In this document: positions 34,233 to 43,915 of the stretch, piece after piece
Numbering within the stretch: position 1 is the stretch's first letter
How the letters are laid out: every line of letters starts with the position of its first letter
Origin: Eudoraea adriatica DSM 19308
GTDB lineage: Bacteria; Bacteroidota; Bacteroidia; Flavobacteriales; Flavobacteriaceae
DNA length: 64,000 bases
Direction of reading: 5' to 3'
Assembly: GCF_000382125.1 (NCBI RefSeq)
Contig: NZ_KB907551.1
Location: 186,001 to 250,000, forward strand
Translations under genes and position numbers: made by a program
Notes under the pieces: generated by a model
The model's input: only the letters and a program-made list of their open reading frames with translations
Database searches by the model: none
Told to the model about the DNA's origin: nothing

Positions 34233-35717
34233 TTGAGTTTATTTAAAAAACTTTTTAAGCAAACATTCATTTATGGTTTGGCTACAGTATTACCTCGTAT
34301 GCTGTCCTTTATTTTGGTTCCAATTTATACCAAGGTTATGCCACCGGGATCCTATGGAGAGGTGACTTTAATTTTTTCCTGGTTTGCAATTTTCAATGTG
34401 TTCCTCGCTTACGGCATGGAAACTGGTTTTTTTAGATTTTTCAACGGAGAAGATGACAAGAATAAAGTAGTTACCACCTCATTGGTTTCTTTATTAGTTA
34501 GTACAGTCTTATTTACACTCTTCGCATTACTGTTTCAATATCAACTGACAGAATTGTTGAATATTGAACAGCGCTATATTAAGTATGTAATTTTTATCCT
34601 TGCATTAGATGCTCTGGCAATCATTCCATTCGCCTGGTTGCGCGCAAATGAAAGACCCATGCGCTACGCTATGGTTAAAACCGTAAATGTAGCTGTAAAT
34701 TTAGGGTTGAATATATTTTTCCTGCTTTTATTGCCCGGCCTTTCAGATGCGAATCCTGAAAGCTTGTTAAACGCCATATATATTCCCGATTTTGAAATAT
34801 CATACATTTTTATTTCAAATTTGATCGCCAGCGGCCTTACACTTTTAATGATGGGTAGTCTATACCTTAACAGAACCTATTCTTTTGACAAGGCTTTATG
34901 GCTTAAGATGATAAAATATGGTATACCGGTCATGATTGCAGGAATAGCCTTTACAATAAATGAAGTTTTTGATAGAATATTACTTGCTGAATTATTACCT
35001 CAGGATATAGCCAAAAGTGAAATGGGTAAATATTCTGCATGCTACAAACTGGCACTTTTCATGACACTTTTTGCTACTGCCTTTCGCCTTGGGATAGAAC
35101 CCTTTTTCTTTAGCCACTCCTCCTCAGAAAACCCCCAACGTGCCTATGCCCAGATTACCAACTATTTTGTTGTTTTGGGCAGCGTAATATTATTAGCCGT
35201 TGTAGTATTTGCAGATGTCTTAAAAGTCATTTTTATCAGAGACCAGGCATATTGGGAGGCAATGCCAATAGTGCCCGTAATAGTTTTAGCGAGTTTTTGT
35301 CTCGGAATCTACCACAATCTTTCAGTTTGGTATAAAGTTACGGACAGGACCAGATTTGGAGCTTATATTTCTATTGTAGGAGCATTAATTACAATCGGCA
35401 TAAACTATTTCTTTATTCCTGAATGGGGATACTATGCTTCCGCCTATGCCACACTTGCAGCCTATGGAAGCATGATGATCATCTCTTATATGTTTGGCAG
35501 GAAATACTACCCTATACCCTATAACTTTAGAAAAATAATTTTTTATCTGGGATTATCAATCCTTTTGGCAATAGTTTCTTTTTACGTATTTAACAGAAAT
35601 TTGATAATTGGCAGTGCTTTGCTTTTAGTATTTTTAATCATTCTTTATAAAATGGAAAGTGAAGTGCTTAAAAGAATATTTTTAGGTGGAATAAAAGGAA
35701 AAGATAAGAGTGTTTAA
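34233..35717 (+). CDS. Polysaccharide flippase (Wzx/MVF-type)
   Basis: Membrane protein of 494 residues with about 14 helices, starting at TTG 34233 ([23 protein letters not shown]). The early [25 protein letters not shown] segment is the classical start of lipid-linked oligosaccharide flippases in the MOP superfamily. It moves a polyprenyl-linked unit across the inner membrane. It is coupled to dut by one or two bases rather than to glycosyltransferases, an order common in Flavobacteriia. It may serve the glycan locus at 1-15590, but it lies 18 kb away. Confidence 0.88.
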   Translation: MSLFKKLFKQTFIYGLATVLPRMLSFILVPIYTKVMPPGSYGEVTLIFSWFAIFNVFLAYGMETGFFRFFNGEDDKNKVVTTSLVSLLVSTVLFTLFALLFQYQLTELLNIEQRYIKYVIFILALDALAIIPFAWLRANERPMRYAMVKTVNVAVNLGLNIFFLLLLPGLSDANPESLLNAIYIPDFEISYIFISNLIASGLTLLMMGSLYLNRTYSFDKALWLKMIKYGIPVMIAGIAFTINEVFDRILLAELLPQDIAKSEMGKYSACYKLALFMTLFATAFRLGIEPFFFSHSSSENPQRAYAQITNYFVVLGSVILLAVVVFADVLKVIFIRDQAYWEAMPIVPVIVLASFCLGIYHNLSVWYKVTDRTRFGAYISIVGALITIGINYFFIPEWGYYASAYATLAAYGSMMIISYMFGRKYYPIPYNFRKIIFYLGLSILLAIVSFYVFNRNLIIGSALLLVFLIILYKMESEVLKRIFLGGIKGKDKSV

Positions 35718-35718
35718 A

Positions 35719-36153
35719 ATGAAAATAAAAATTATCAATAAATCAGATCATGCAATACCGGGATATGAAACTCCAGCTTCTGCCGGGATGGATCTTAGGG
35801 CTAATATATCAGAATCAATTACCTTACAACCATTAGAAAGAGCTGTGGTTAAAACAGGGCTATTTGTGGAAATTCCTGTTGGGTATGAAGCACAGGTTCG
35901 TCCGCGAAGCGGTTTGGCCGCTAAGAAAGGAATTACAGTGCTCAATGCCCCTGGAACAGTTGATGCGGATTACAGAGGAGAAATTGGCGTGATTCTTGTT
36001 AATTTATCCAATGAAGAATTTACCGTTGTCAATGGGGAGCGCATTGCTCAGTTAGTGATCTGTGCTCATGAACGAGCCGAATGGATTGAAACGGAAAGTT
36101 TAACTGAAACCACAAGGGGAGCAGGTGGTTTTGGAAGTACGGGAACAAAATAA
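35719..36153 (+). CDS. dut: dUTP diphosphatase
   Basis: Trimeric dUTPase of 144 residues that removes dUTP and supplies dUMP for thymidylate synthesis. Conserved motifs in order: [44 protein letters not shown] and the C-terminal arm GAGGFGSTG. The ATG at 35719 is preferred over GTG at 35710 because MKIKIINK is the family start and 35710 would overlap the flippase. Confidence 0.96.
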   Translation: MKIKIINKSDHAIPGYETPASAGMDLRANISESITLQPLERAVVKTGLFVEIPVGYEAQVRPRSGLAAKKGITVLNAPGTVDADYRGEIGVILVNLSNEEFTVVNGERIAQLVICAHERAEWIETESLTETTRGAGGFGSTGTK

Positions 36154-36191
36154 GAATAATCTTCTTTTTGGGATTTATGTAGTCTGATCAT

Positions 36192-37109
36192 ATGAACATT
36201 AGGGTTAAATATATAATTTATATTTTGGGGATATTTATTTTCTCTCAGTTAAACTATGCCCAGGAGGAAGAGAGCGCGGAAGTTTTTTTGGAAGATTATA
36301 CCGATGAATTTCAGGAAGCATTTTTTGAGGCTTTAAAGCAGAAGGGAATAGAAAACTATGATAGGGCTATTAACCTTTTTCTTGAATGTAAAAGGCTGGA
36401 TAGTACAAGCAATGTAGTTGATTTTGAACTGGCTAATGCTTATTTAGCGAATAAACAACCCATAATTGCTCTGCAATATGGCATTGATGCATTAAATTCC
36501 ATGCCCGAGAACTATTGGTATTTAAATGTTGTTGTGGAGATAATGGAGAAGCAGGGGAATTCAATTGAGTCAATCAAAGATCAAATTGCTTTTGATAATG
36601 AGAAATTGAGAGAAAACCTGGCTGTAATTTACTTTCAAAAAAGGAAATTTCAGGAGTCTTTACATATTCTAAACGAAATGAAAGACTCTTCCTTCAAAAA
36701 TTCACTTTCACTTAAGATCGAAGATTCTTTAAATCGGATTAAAAATGTTGATGAAATAAAGCAACCGACTTTGGTTGAAACAACGGATCTTAGTCCCCTT
36801 TTACAGTATAAAAAGGAAATTGGCGAATTAATACGAAATAAGAATTATTCTTCGCTGGTTAGTAAAGCAGAAGAAGCTCTGGAAGAATTTCCTTCTCAGC
36901 CCTATTTTTATTTCGCAAAGGGAATGGGTCTGAATAGAAGTGGAAAGCAGAAAGAGGCAACAGGTGAATTGGAAACTGCGCTTGATTTTCTTATAGATGA
37001 TAACGAATTGGGCAATGACATATACAAAGAGTTAGCCAATGCTTATACAACTTTGGGGAATTCATCAAAGGCAAATATGTATCTTAGTAAAATCAAATCC
37101 GGCTCCTGA
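36192..37109 (+). CDS. Periplasmic TPR protein
   Basis: A 305-residue protein with a signal peptide (YIIYILGIFIFSQLNYAQ) and tetratricopeptide-like helix pairs, notably at about 30-110 and 215-300 (FYFAKGMGLNRSGKQKEATGELETAL). Such repeats bind protein partners. It starts the three-gene run TPR, DUF4292, EnvC, an order repeated across Flavobacteriia, so it probably works with them at the envelope. No enzymatic motif. Confidence 0.8.
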   Translation: MNIRVKYIIYILGIFIFSQLNYAQEEESAEVFLEDYTDEFQEAFFEALKQKGIENYDRAINLFLECKRLDSTSNVVDFELANAYLANKQPIIALQYGIDALNSMPENYWYLNVVVEIMEKQGNSIESIKDQIAFDNEKLRENLAVIYFQKRKFQESLHILNEMKDSSFKNSLSLKIEDSLNRIKNVDEIKQPTLVETTDLSPLLQYKKEIGELIRNKNYSSLVSKAEEALEEFPSQPYFYFAKGMGLNRSGKQKEATGELETALDFLIDDNELGNDIYKELANAYTTLGNSSKANMYLSKIKSGS

Positions 37110-37113
37110 CTTA

Positions 37114-37899
37114 ATGAAATGTAATACCTACAGATCGAAAAGATGGATCATAATTACCTTTTTGGCAATGCTTTCTTTTTCATGCAAAACAAGTAAGATA
37201 GTTTCAGCTGGCAAAGTAGATGAAAGGCTTACGACCAAGGCAATAATCAAAAATCATTATAAAAATCAATTAGAATTCAAAACCGTAAGCGGCAGAATGA
37301 AAGTTGCTTATAATGATGGTGGAGCCGTTCAAAGTTTTAATGTTAGCCTTAGAGTTGAAAAGGACAAGGCAATATGGATGAGCGCACCTTTGGGTGTTGT
37401 AAAGGCTTTAATCACCCCTAAAAGGGTGACTTTCTATAATAAACTTCAGAATGAGTACTTTGATGGAGACTTTGGCTATTTGAGCAAGTTGTTGGGAACG
37501 GAATTAGATTTTAACAAAGTACAGAATCTATTATTCGGGGAAGCATTATTTGATTTGCGGACGGAGAAGTATATTTCCCTTGCTGCAGAAGAATACTATG
37601 AGCTTAAGCCCAAAAATATGGGGGATCTGTTCAAAACACTTTTCCTGATTGAACCAAAGAATTTTAAAATTGCTACACAGCAATTATCTCAGCCATGGAA
37701 TAACAGGCTAATGGAGATTTATTACAAATCGTATCAGGAAAAGAATAACCGGATCTTACCTGAAGAAATTCAGATTATAGCAATTGATAGTGATCATACC
37801 ACCAATATTGACATAGAATTTAAGAATATTGAGTTTAATAGAACGTTGAATTTTCCCTATAAAATCCCTAAAGGATTCGAAGAAATAGTTTTGAAATAA
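37114..37899 (+). CDS. DUF4292 lipoprotein (LolB-like fold)
   Basis: A lipoprotein of 261 residues: the ATG at 37114 precedes a signal ending FLAMLSFSC with a lipidated Cys, and is preferred over 37039, which overlaps the TPR gene. The mature chain has the DUF4292 pattern (FKTVSGRMKVAYNDGG, IWMSAPLGVVKALITPKRVTFYN), a half-barrel fold related to LolA/LolB that binds lipoproteins or lipids. It could be a Bacteroidota stand-in for LolB; this is a structural inference. The EnvC-like gene starts 1 base after the stop. Confidence 0.82.
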   Translation: MKCNTYRSKRWIIITFLAMLSFSCKTSKIVSAGKVDERLTTKAIIKNHYKNQLEFKTVSGRMKVAYNDGGAVQSFNVSLRVEKDKAIWMSAPLGVVKALITPKRVTFYNKLQNEYFDGDFGYLSKLLGTELDFNKVQNLLFGEALFDLRTEKYISLAAEEYYELKPKNMGDLFKTLFLIEPKNFKIATQQLSQPWNNRLMEIYYKSYQEKNNRILPEEIQIIAIDSDHTTNIDIEFKNIEFNRTLNFPYKIPKGFEEIVLK

Positions 37900-37900
37900 A

Positions 37901-39130
37901 ATGAGAATTGCAAAGCAATATTCTGCATATATACTATTTGTTTTTTTAGTACAGCTGGGTTCAATTGCATATGGGCAAACCAATGAACAAAAAGCATTGG
38001 AAACCAGGCGCGAACAGCTTTTAAAGGAAATTGAAGACATAAACAGGCTGTTATTTGCTGAAAAAAAGCAAAAAGGGACTGTTCTGGATCAAATGGAAGT
38101 TCTTGATCAGAAGATTAATGTAAGACAGCAATTGATCCGTGTTACAAACCAGCAAGCCAACCTTCTTAGCAGGCAAATAAATGCCAATATCAGAAATATA
38201 TCAAAGCTTCGTGAAGACCTGGAAGCTTTGAAAGAAGAGTATGCCAAAATGATCCAAAAATCATATCAGAATAGATCCCAACAAAGCAGGCTGATGTTTC
38301 TCCTATCTTCAGAAAACTTTTATCAGGCGTTCAAAAGATTACAATACATGAAACAATACACTCAATTCAGGAAAGAGCAGGGAGAGGATATTGTCAGGAA
38401 AACGGAAGAACTAACTCAATTAAATAACGACTTAACTAACCAAAGGAAGGAAAAGGAGGTTTTGTTGGCCGATAATTTAAAAGCCAAAGGCGAATTGATG
38501 GGGGAGATAAAAGCACAGAAAGAACTTTTAAAGTCTATAAGGCAGAATGAGAGTAAATATGCCTCGGCGATTAAGAATAAAAGGCAGGAAGCACGAAAAA
38601 TTGAGCAACAAATAGAACGACTGATCCGAAGTGCAATAGCAGCCTCAAACAAGAAGGCAGGAAAAAGCGGAACATCAAATAAGTTTGTTTTAACACCGGA
38701 AGCCACATTGGTAGCAAATAACTTTTCTGCAAATAAGGGAAAACTTATATGGCCGGTTGAAAAAGGAATTAAGCAGCAGGGTTTTGGCATCTATAAAGAT
38801 GCAGTATATCCTGGGATTAAACATCAGAGTAATGGCGTAATCATTGCGACAGACGAAGGGGCCAGGGCACGGGCTGTTTTTGAAGGTGAAGTTATTGCTA
38901 TCCTGGCTGTGCCAGGTGGAAATAAGGGAGTTCAGATTAAACATGGGAACTTTATAAGCACCTATTACAACCTTTCCAATTTATATGTGAAAAAAGGTGA
39001 TAAAGTAAGCCTGAAAGAAGAGTTAGGAGAAATATATACTAATCGGTATAATGGGTTAACACAATTAAAATTTTACCTCTACAGGGATGCTACAAGATTA
39101 AATCCTGAGGAATGGATTTATCGACTTTAA
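37901..39130 (+). CDS. EnvC-like murein hydrolase activator with degenerate LytM domain
   Basis: Periplasmic protein of 409 residues with a signal peptide (ILFVFLVQLGSIAYGQ), a long coiled coil (about 25-250) and a C-terminal LytM/M23 domain (about 290-405). In active M23 peptidases the zinc ligands are in HxxxD and HxH. Here the first motif reads KHQSNGV, with no Asp, and the final one TYYNLSN, where His is replaced. The enzyme is therefore probably inactive and, like EnvC, activates an amidase during cell separation. Terminal gene of the TPR-DUF4292-EnvC run. Confidence 0.88.
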   Translation: MRIAKQYSAYILFVFLVQLGSIAYGQTNEQKALETRREQLLKEIEDINRLLFAEKKQKGTVLDQMEVLDQKINVRQQLIRVTNQQANLLSRQINANIRNISKLREDLEALKEEYAKMIQKSYQNRSQQSRLMFLLSSENFYQAFKRLQYMKQYTQFRKEQGEDIVRKTEELTQLNNDLTNQRKEKEVLLADNLKAKGELMGEIKAQKELLKSIRQNESKYASAIKNKRQEARKIEQQIERLIRSAIAASNKKAGKSGTSNKFVLTPEATLVANNFSANKGKLIWPVEKGIKQQGFGIYKDAVYPGIKHQSNGVIIATDEGARARAVFEGEVIAILAVPGGNKGVQIKHGNFISTYYNLSNLYVKKGDKVSLKEELGEIYTNRYNGLTQLKFYLYRDATRLNPEEWIYRL

Positions 39131-39142
39131 CATAAATAAAAT

Positions 39143-39979
39143 ATGAACTCGATTACAGATATTAAAGGCACTTTTAGATTGCATAACGGAGTTAGAATGC
39201 CCTATTTTGGTTTAGGTGTTTACCTTTCTGAAGATGGGCAAGAAGTTATAAACGCAGTTAAATGGTCATTAGAGACCGGATATCGTCATATAGATACCGC
39301 CTCCGTGTATGACAATGAAAAAGGGGTCGGAGCCGGGATCAGGGAAAGCGATGTGCCAAGGGAAGATATATTTGTAGTGAGTAAAGTATGGAACTCTGAC
39401 CAGGGTTTTGAAAAAACCTTAAATGCTTTTGACCAAAGCCTTGACAGGCTGGGTCTGGATTACCTGGATCTTTATTTGGTGCACTGGCCGGTTTCTGGAA
39501 AATATAAAGATACCTGGAAAGCCATAGAATATCTTTACGAGCAAAAGCGAGTTAGAGCCATTGGCGTAAGTAACTTCATGCAGCATCACCTGGAGGATTT
39601 GCTAAATACGGCAAAGATAGTACCCATGGTAAATCAGATGGAATTTCACCCGTATTTGGTACAACAGGACCTATTGGACTTTTGTGTGGCCAGGAATATT
39701 CAATATGAAGCCTGGTCTCCAATGATGCAAGGCAGAATTTTTGGAATCGATACGTTCAATGAACTCGCGGCTAAATACAATAAAACCAGTGCTCAAATAG
39801 TGCTGCGATGGAACTTACAAAAAGGAGTCATAACCATACCTAAATCGTCAAAACGCGATAGAATCGTGGCAAATTCAGAAATTTTCGATTTTGAATTAAG
39901 TCCCGAAGATGTAGCTAATTTGGATAGCTTAGATAAAAGTCAGCGCTTTGGCCCGGATCCAAACAACTTCGATTTCTAA
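39143..39979 (+). CDS. Aldo/keto reductase
   Basis: NADPH-dependent oxidoreductase of 278 residues with a TIM-barrel fold. The catalytic tetrad is visible: Asp in YRHIDTAS, Tyr in SVYDNE, Lys in VVSKVW and His in YLVHWPV. The cofactor segment IPKSSKRDRIVAN is close to the C-terminus. Most similar in layout to 2,5-diketogluconate reductase/YtbE-type enzymes that reduce small aldehydes. It starts 12 bases after the EnvC-like gene and may be transcribed with it. Confidence 0.93.
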   Translation: MNSITDIKGTFRLHNGVRMPYFGLGVYLSEDGQEVINAVKWSLETGYRHIDTASVYDNEKGVGAGIRESDVPREDIFVVSKVWNSDQGFEKTLNAFDQSLDRLGLDYLDLYLVHWPVSGKYKDTWKAIEYLYEQKRVRAIGVSNFMQHHLEDLLNTAKIVPMVNQMEFHPYLVQQDLLDFCVARNIQYEAWSPMMQGRIFGIDTFNELAAKYNKTSAQIVLRWNLQKGVITIPKSSKRDRIVANSEIFDFELSPEDVANLDSLDKSQRFGPDPNNFDF

Positions 39980-39991
39980 CAAAAAATCAAT

Positions 39992-40507
39992 TTAGTCTTT
40001 AACAAATAATGCACGGAGCTCCGTAGCCTCATTTGGCTTCATTTTGCCTGCAAGAACCAAACTAAGCTGCTTTCTCCTTAGGGCCCCCTCAAAGCGTTCG
40101 GACTCAAGAGCTGTTTCCGGGATTATTGGCGGGACTTCAGTTGGCTTGCCGGTTTCGTCTACCGCTACAAAGGTATAAATGGCTTCATTGGCTTTTGTTC
40201 TTTCCCCGCTAAACCTATCTTCCATCCAGACATCAATATATACTTCCATGGATGTTCTGAAGGTTCGGGATATTTTCGCTTCAACAGTTACTACACTTCC
40301 AAGGGGCACAGAACGATTAAAAGCAACATGATTGACAGATGCTGTTACCGTAATGCGGCGGCTGTGTCTTCTCGCTGCTATACTTGCCGCCCTGTCCATT
40401 CGCGCCAATAATTCACCGCCAAAAAGGTTATTTAGTGGATTAGTTTCGCTGGGCAAAACCATATCCGTCATAATAGTTCTTGAATCACTGGGTTTTTTTG
40501 GCTGCAT
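39992..40507 (-). CDS. Acyl-CoA thioesterase (hotdog fold)
   Basis: Cytosolic thioesterase of 171 residues of the YciA/BACH group. The family signature is METNPLNNLFGGELLARMDRAAS-like (here SETNPLNNLFGGE), with the catalytic Asp in MDRAAS, followed by the hotdog helix and strands (VTASVNHVAFNRSVPLG). It ends 12 bases from the convergent aldo/keto reductase gene. A TATCTTTG box is placed 13 bases ahead of the start. Confidence 0.92.
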   Translation of the reverse strand: MQPKKPSDSRTIMTDMVLPSETNPLNNLFGGELLARMDRAASIAARRHSRRITVTASVNHVAFNRSVPLGSVVTVEAKISRTFRTSMEVYIDVWMEDRFSGERTKANEAIYTFVAVDETGKPTEVPPIIPETALESERFEGALRRKQLSLVLAGKMKPNEATELRALFVKD

Positions 40508-40520
40508 CTTATTTTTTTTC

Positions 40521-40528
40521 CAAAGATA
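40521..40528 (-). promoter_or_regulatory. Putative -7 box of the thioesterase gene
   Basis: Minus strand reads TATCTTTG, a full TAnnTTTG match, 13 bases ahead of the ATG at 40507. No -33 TTG at the expected distance was found. Confidence 0.4.
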
Positions 40529-40560
40529 CGCAGCAATTGTATTGAAGAAAAAGAAAGAAA

Positions 40561-41508
40561 CTATTTTGTAGACAACATCCAGGCGTCCTGTGATTCTTTG
40601 CTCTTTATTCGCTTTAGAACAATTAGAGCTTCTTCAGGGTCTTCGTAACTTGCGAAGGTAACCTGGTGCAAGCCATAGCTATTAACACCAAGATATCTTG
40701 CTTCATAGCCCTTTTTGCGCAATTGTAGAACCTTTTTATCGGCATTTTCCTTTATTCTGAAGGCTCCTGCAATTATGTGGTGATTCCCTGTTATTGTCTT
40801 CTTGGTTACATTGAGCGTGAGTTCAGGCAATTCAAGGGGCTTTGAGTTAAAGAATGTCGCTTCCTGAATATTTTTGGAAACAAGGGTTTGCGCTTCCTCC
40901 AGAACAATTTGTTTTTTGTTAAGCATTTCACCGTAAAACCTGTAAGCAGTCATACCCGTTGAAAAGGCCAGTAAGAGTATCGCGGCATATTTCAAATAAG
41001 GCCTGAATGAACTTCTTTTCCTCTGTTCGGGCGTAATAATAAATGGAATCTTTTCTTCTAATTCCTCTACCTGTTCCTTAAGGACTTCACGCGTAACAAC
41101 AGGTGAAACAAATGAGGAAAGGCCGAACGAGGAGGTAAGGTAATTTACTTCGTCTGAAGGTTGAAACTGTAATTTGCCTTCCCTGTTTAACCATAATTCG
41201 CCAATGGATGATATTTTCAGCCTTTCTCCTGAATGCAATTGTTTCTTCCAGGTCTTTGCAACATCAAGGGTATGTTTCAGCATCTCCTCATACGACTTGT
41301 TTTCAGCATTGGCCATGTATGAAACCAATAAACCGTCATTTGAGGATAACTGTTCATTAAAAGATATTCGTTTTGAAGGCGGGTAAAAGGTATTGGTACT
41401 CTTATAAATAGATGCAGATTTCATTTGAGTTAAAAACGCACCAAAATCAGGAACTACAACACAGTTGTAACGATATAAAAGTTGTTGAATGTAGTGCTCA
41501 ATTCCCAT
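40561..41508 (-). CDS. HU-CCDC81 and SPOR domain transmembrane protein
   Basis: A 315-residue bitopic protein. The N-terminal part (about 1-140) carries two HU-like domains of the bacterial CCDC81 type (YNCVVVPDFGAFLTQMKSA; KHTLDVAKTWKKQLHSGERLKISSIGELWL). One helix spans about 172-189 (LKYAAILLLAFSTGMTAYRF). The C-terminus (about 240-315) is a SPOR domain (HHIIAGAFRIKENADKKV...GYEARYLG), which binds denuded septal peptidoglycan. The HU part would be cytoplasmic and the SPOR part periplasmic, a layout that could connect the nucleoid or cytoplasmic factors to the division site. Confidence 0.88.
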   Translation of the reverse strand: MGIEHYIQQLLYRYNCVVVPDFGAFLTQMKSASIYKSTNTFYPPSKRISFNEQLSSNDGLLVSYMANAENKSYEEMLKHTLDVAKTWKKQLHSGERLKISSIGELWLNREGKLQFQPSDEVNYLTSSFGLSSFVSPVVTREVLKEQVEELEEKIPFIITPEQRKRSSFRPYLKYAAILLLAFSTGMTAYRFYGEMLNKKQIVLEEAQTLVSKNIQEATFFNSKPLELPELTLNVTKKTITGNHHIIAGAFRIKENADKKVLQLRKKGYEARYLGVNSYGLHQVTFASYEDPEEALIVLKRIKSKESQDAWMLSTK

Positions 41509-41613
41509 AAATACAAAGATGAAAAAAAATTAGAGGGGTTCAAACCAGACAAGAGAATTTTTTATTAACATAATATTTTATGTAATTTGTGAATAACTAA
41601 AAATATTTTATAA

Positions 41614-42717
41614 ATGACTAAGGATGAGTTGATTGCAGTTCTAAGGTTGCAAAATATCCCTAATATCGGTGATATAACGGCTAAAAAGCTGATCACTCAT
41701 TGTGGTAGTCCAATTGCAGTTTTTACAGATAAAATGAAGCATCTGGAAAAAATTGAAGGAATTGGGCGTGTAATACTAAGAGGCCTCCAGAATAAAAAAT
41801 ACCTTCATGCTGCAGAAATGGAATATGAATTTATCCTTAAGAATAATATTTCCTGTTCATATTTCCTGGATGTGGATTACCCCAAATATCTAAAACACTG
41901 TGTTGATGCTCCAATATTACTATTCAAAAGGGGCAATATGCAACTTGAGAATAAAAAAATAATTAGCATAGTCGGCACACGAAATAGCACAAGTTATGGC
42001 AGGGCATTCTGTGAAGAATTCATAGAAAATATAGCACCATTAGATCCTGTAATAATAAGTGGATTTGCCTATGGAATTGATATTTGCGCTCAGCGGGCGG
42101 CTATCAAATACGGGCTTCAGACTATTGCGTGCGTGGCACATGGTTTAAATCAAATTTATCCAAAAACGCACCTTAAATATGTTGATGAAATTTGTAAGAA
42201 TGGCGGGTTTTTGACTGAATTCTGGAGCACAAGCAACCCGGACCGGGAGAATTTTCTAAAAAGGAATAGAATTATTGCAGGTATTAGTGAGGCAACAATT
42301 GTCATTGAGTCTGCAGAAAAGGGAGGTAGCCTTGTAACAGCGGATATGGCGAATAATTATAATCGGGATGTATTTGCTGTGCCGGGTCGGGTCAGGGATA
42401 AATACAGTCTGGGATGCAATAATCTAATTAAAGGGCAAAGGGCACATATGCTTACTTCAGCAGCTGATCTTATTTACTTGATGAATTGGCAATTGGAAGA
42501 ATCAGTATCAGCTCCGGTGCAAAAGCAACTTTTCGTGGAATTGGATGAAAATGAGAAAATAATTTACTCTTTTTTACGGAAAGATGGGCGTCAATTGGTA
42601 GATCAAATTGCCTTGGAATGTCATTTGCCTGTATTTAAAACAGTATCCAGTCTTTTGACCATGGAACTTAAAGGAATGATAAGGCCTTTGCCCGGAAAAC
42701 AGTATGAAGCTATTTAA
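41614..42717 (+). CDS. dprA: DNA-processing protein DprA
   Basis: Loads RecA on incoming single-stranded DNA during natural transformation. The 367-residue chain has an N-terminal helix-hairpin-helix region (IPNIGDITAKKLITHCG), the Rossmann-fold core (ISIVGTRNSTSYG, ISGFAYGIDICAQRAA, ACVAHGLNQIYPKTH) and a C-terminal winged-helix (about 305-365). Complete and intact. Confidence 0.95.
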   Translation: MTKDELIAVLRLQNIPNIGDITAKKLITHCGSPIAVFTDKMKHLEKIEGIGRVILRGLQNKKYLHAAEMEYEFILKNNISCSYFLDVDYPKYLKHCVDAPILLFKRGNMQLENKKIISIVGTRNSTSYGRAFCEEFIENIAPLDPVIISGFAYGIDICAQRAAIKYGLQTIACVAHGLNQIYPKTHLKYVDEICKNGGFLTEFWSTSNPDRENFLKRNRIIAGISEATIVIESAEKGGSLVTADMANNYNRDVFAVPGRVRDKYSLGCNNLIKGQRAHMLTSAADLIYLMNWQLEESVSAPVQKQLFVELDENEKIIYSFLRKDGRQLVDQIALECHLPVFKTVSSLLTMELKGMIRPLPGKQYEAI

Positions 42718-42877
42718 TTTTAATCAGACCGGGTAGTTTGTTTATCTGAAATTTAGGATGCTGAAACCCAATAATTAGAGCGTTTATCGATAAAATGTAC
42801 TTATAGGCCATAGGTTAAACGAATTGGCTTATGGACAAAAAGTTATATTACAAACCAGGTAGTCAGTAATAAGAAAA

Positions 42878-43846
42878 TTAGTATCCTACCTTATTCCTGA
42901 CTCTTTCAAGAACTGAATTGGCCACTTTTCCAGCTTTTTCTGCTCCAATTAACAGTGCTTCATCTACTTCATTAAGGTGGTTCATATAATAATCGAATTT
43001 CTCTCTGGGAGATTTAAACTTTTCAATAATTAATTCGTAAAGTGCCTGTTTGGCATGCCCATAACCATAATTTCCGTTTAAGTAGTTCGACCGCATTTCG
43101 GAGATCTGCGCATCAGAGGCTAAAATATTATATAAAGAAAAAGTAGTATCTGTCTCCGGGTCTTTGGGATCCTCCAGTGATGTACTGTCCGTAATTATAC
43201 TCATCACTTGTTTGCGGAGTTTTTTATCGGGTTGAAATATATTAATTAGATTGCCTTTACTTTTGCTCATTTTTTCCCCATCGGTCCCCGGAATATACAT
43301 AGTATCTTTTTGAACCTGTGCCTCCGGCATTACGAAAGTCTCACCCATTTGAGCCTCAAAACGCCCTGCAACATCACGCGTCATCTCTATATGTTGGAGC
43401 TGATCTTTGCCTACCGGCACAATATTGGCATCATATAATAAAATATCCGCAGCCATTAACATAGGATAGGCAAATAAACCTGCATTGACATCCCCCAGCC
43501 TGTCGGCTTTGTCTTTGAATGAATGGGCCAGCGTAAGTCGTTGATAAGGATAAAAGCAGCTTAAATACCATGCAAGCTCAGTTACCTGCGGAACATCGCT
43601 CTGTCTGTAAAATACAGTGCTTTCAACGTCGAGCCCGAAAGCTAACCATGTGGCGGCAGTTGCATAGGTGTTATGCCTTAACTCATCACCATTCTTAATT
43701 TGGGTAAGCGAATGCATATCGGCAATAAATAGAAAGGAATCATTTTCATGTTCTTTTGCCATATCGATTGCAGGGATAATCGCTCCAAGTATATTACCCA
43801 GGTGTGGTGTTCCTGTACTTTGTATGCCAGTTAAAATTCTTGCCAT
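42878..43846 (-). CDS. trpS: Tryptophan-tRNA ligase
   Basis: Class I aminoacyl-tRNA synthetase of 322 residues. The HIGH-type motif is GTPHLGNILG after the start RILTGIQST, and the KMSKS loop is DGEKMSKSKGN. Other typical parts are FIADMHSLT and PVGKDQLQHIEMTRDVA. Stands alone on the minus strand, convergent to dprA, with a TACTTTTG promoter box ahead. Confidence 0.97.
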   Translation of the reverse strand: MARILTGIQSTGTPHLGNILGAIIPAIDMAKEHENDSFLFIADMHSLTQIKNGDELRHNTYATAATWLAFGLDVESTVFYRQSDVPQVTELAWYLSCFYPYQRLTLAHSFKDKADRLGDVNAGLFAYPMLMAADILLYDANIVPVGKDQLQHIEMTRDVAGRFEAQMGETFVMPEAQVQKDTMYIPGTDGEKMSKSKGNLINIFQPDKKLRKQVMSIITDSTSLEDPKDPETDTTFSLYNILASDAQISEMRSNYLNGNYGYGHAKQALYELIIEKFKSPREKFDYYMNHLNEVDEALLIGAEKAGKVANSVLERVRNKVGY

Positions 43847-43865
43847 TTAGTTAATATTACGTAGG

Positions 43866-43873
43866 CAAAAGTA
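43866..43873 (-). promoter_or_regulatory. Putative -7 box of trpS
   Basis: Minus strand reads TACTTTTG, 19 bases ahead of the trpS ATG, in the 69-base divergent spacer shared with plsC. Confidence 0.45.
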
Positions 43874-43903
43874 AAAGAAATACGATTACCCTGCTAAAAT
43901 TGT

Positions 43904-43911
43904 TACTTTTG
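43904..43911 (+). promoter_or_regulatory. Putative -7 box of plsC, only 4 bases before the ATG
   Basis: TACTTTTG is a full TAnnTTTG match. Transcription starts some 5 to 7 bases beyond such a box, which puts the first base at or next to the ATG at 43916 and implies a leaderless message. Confidence 0.4.
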
Positions 43912-43915
43912 ATTT

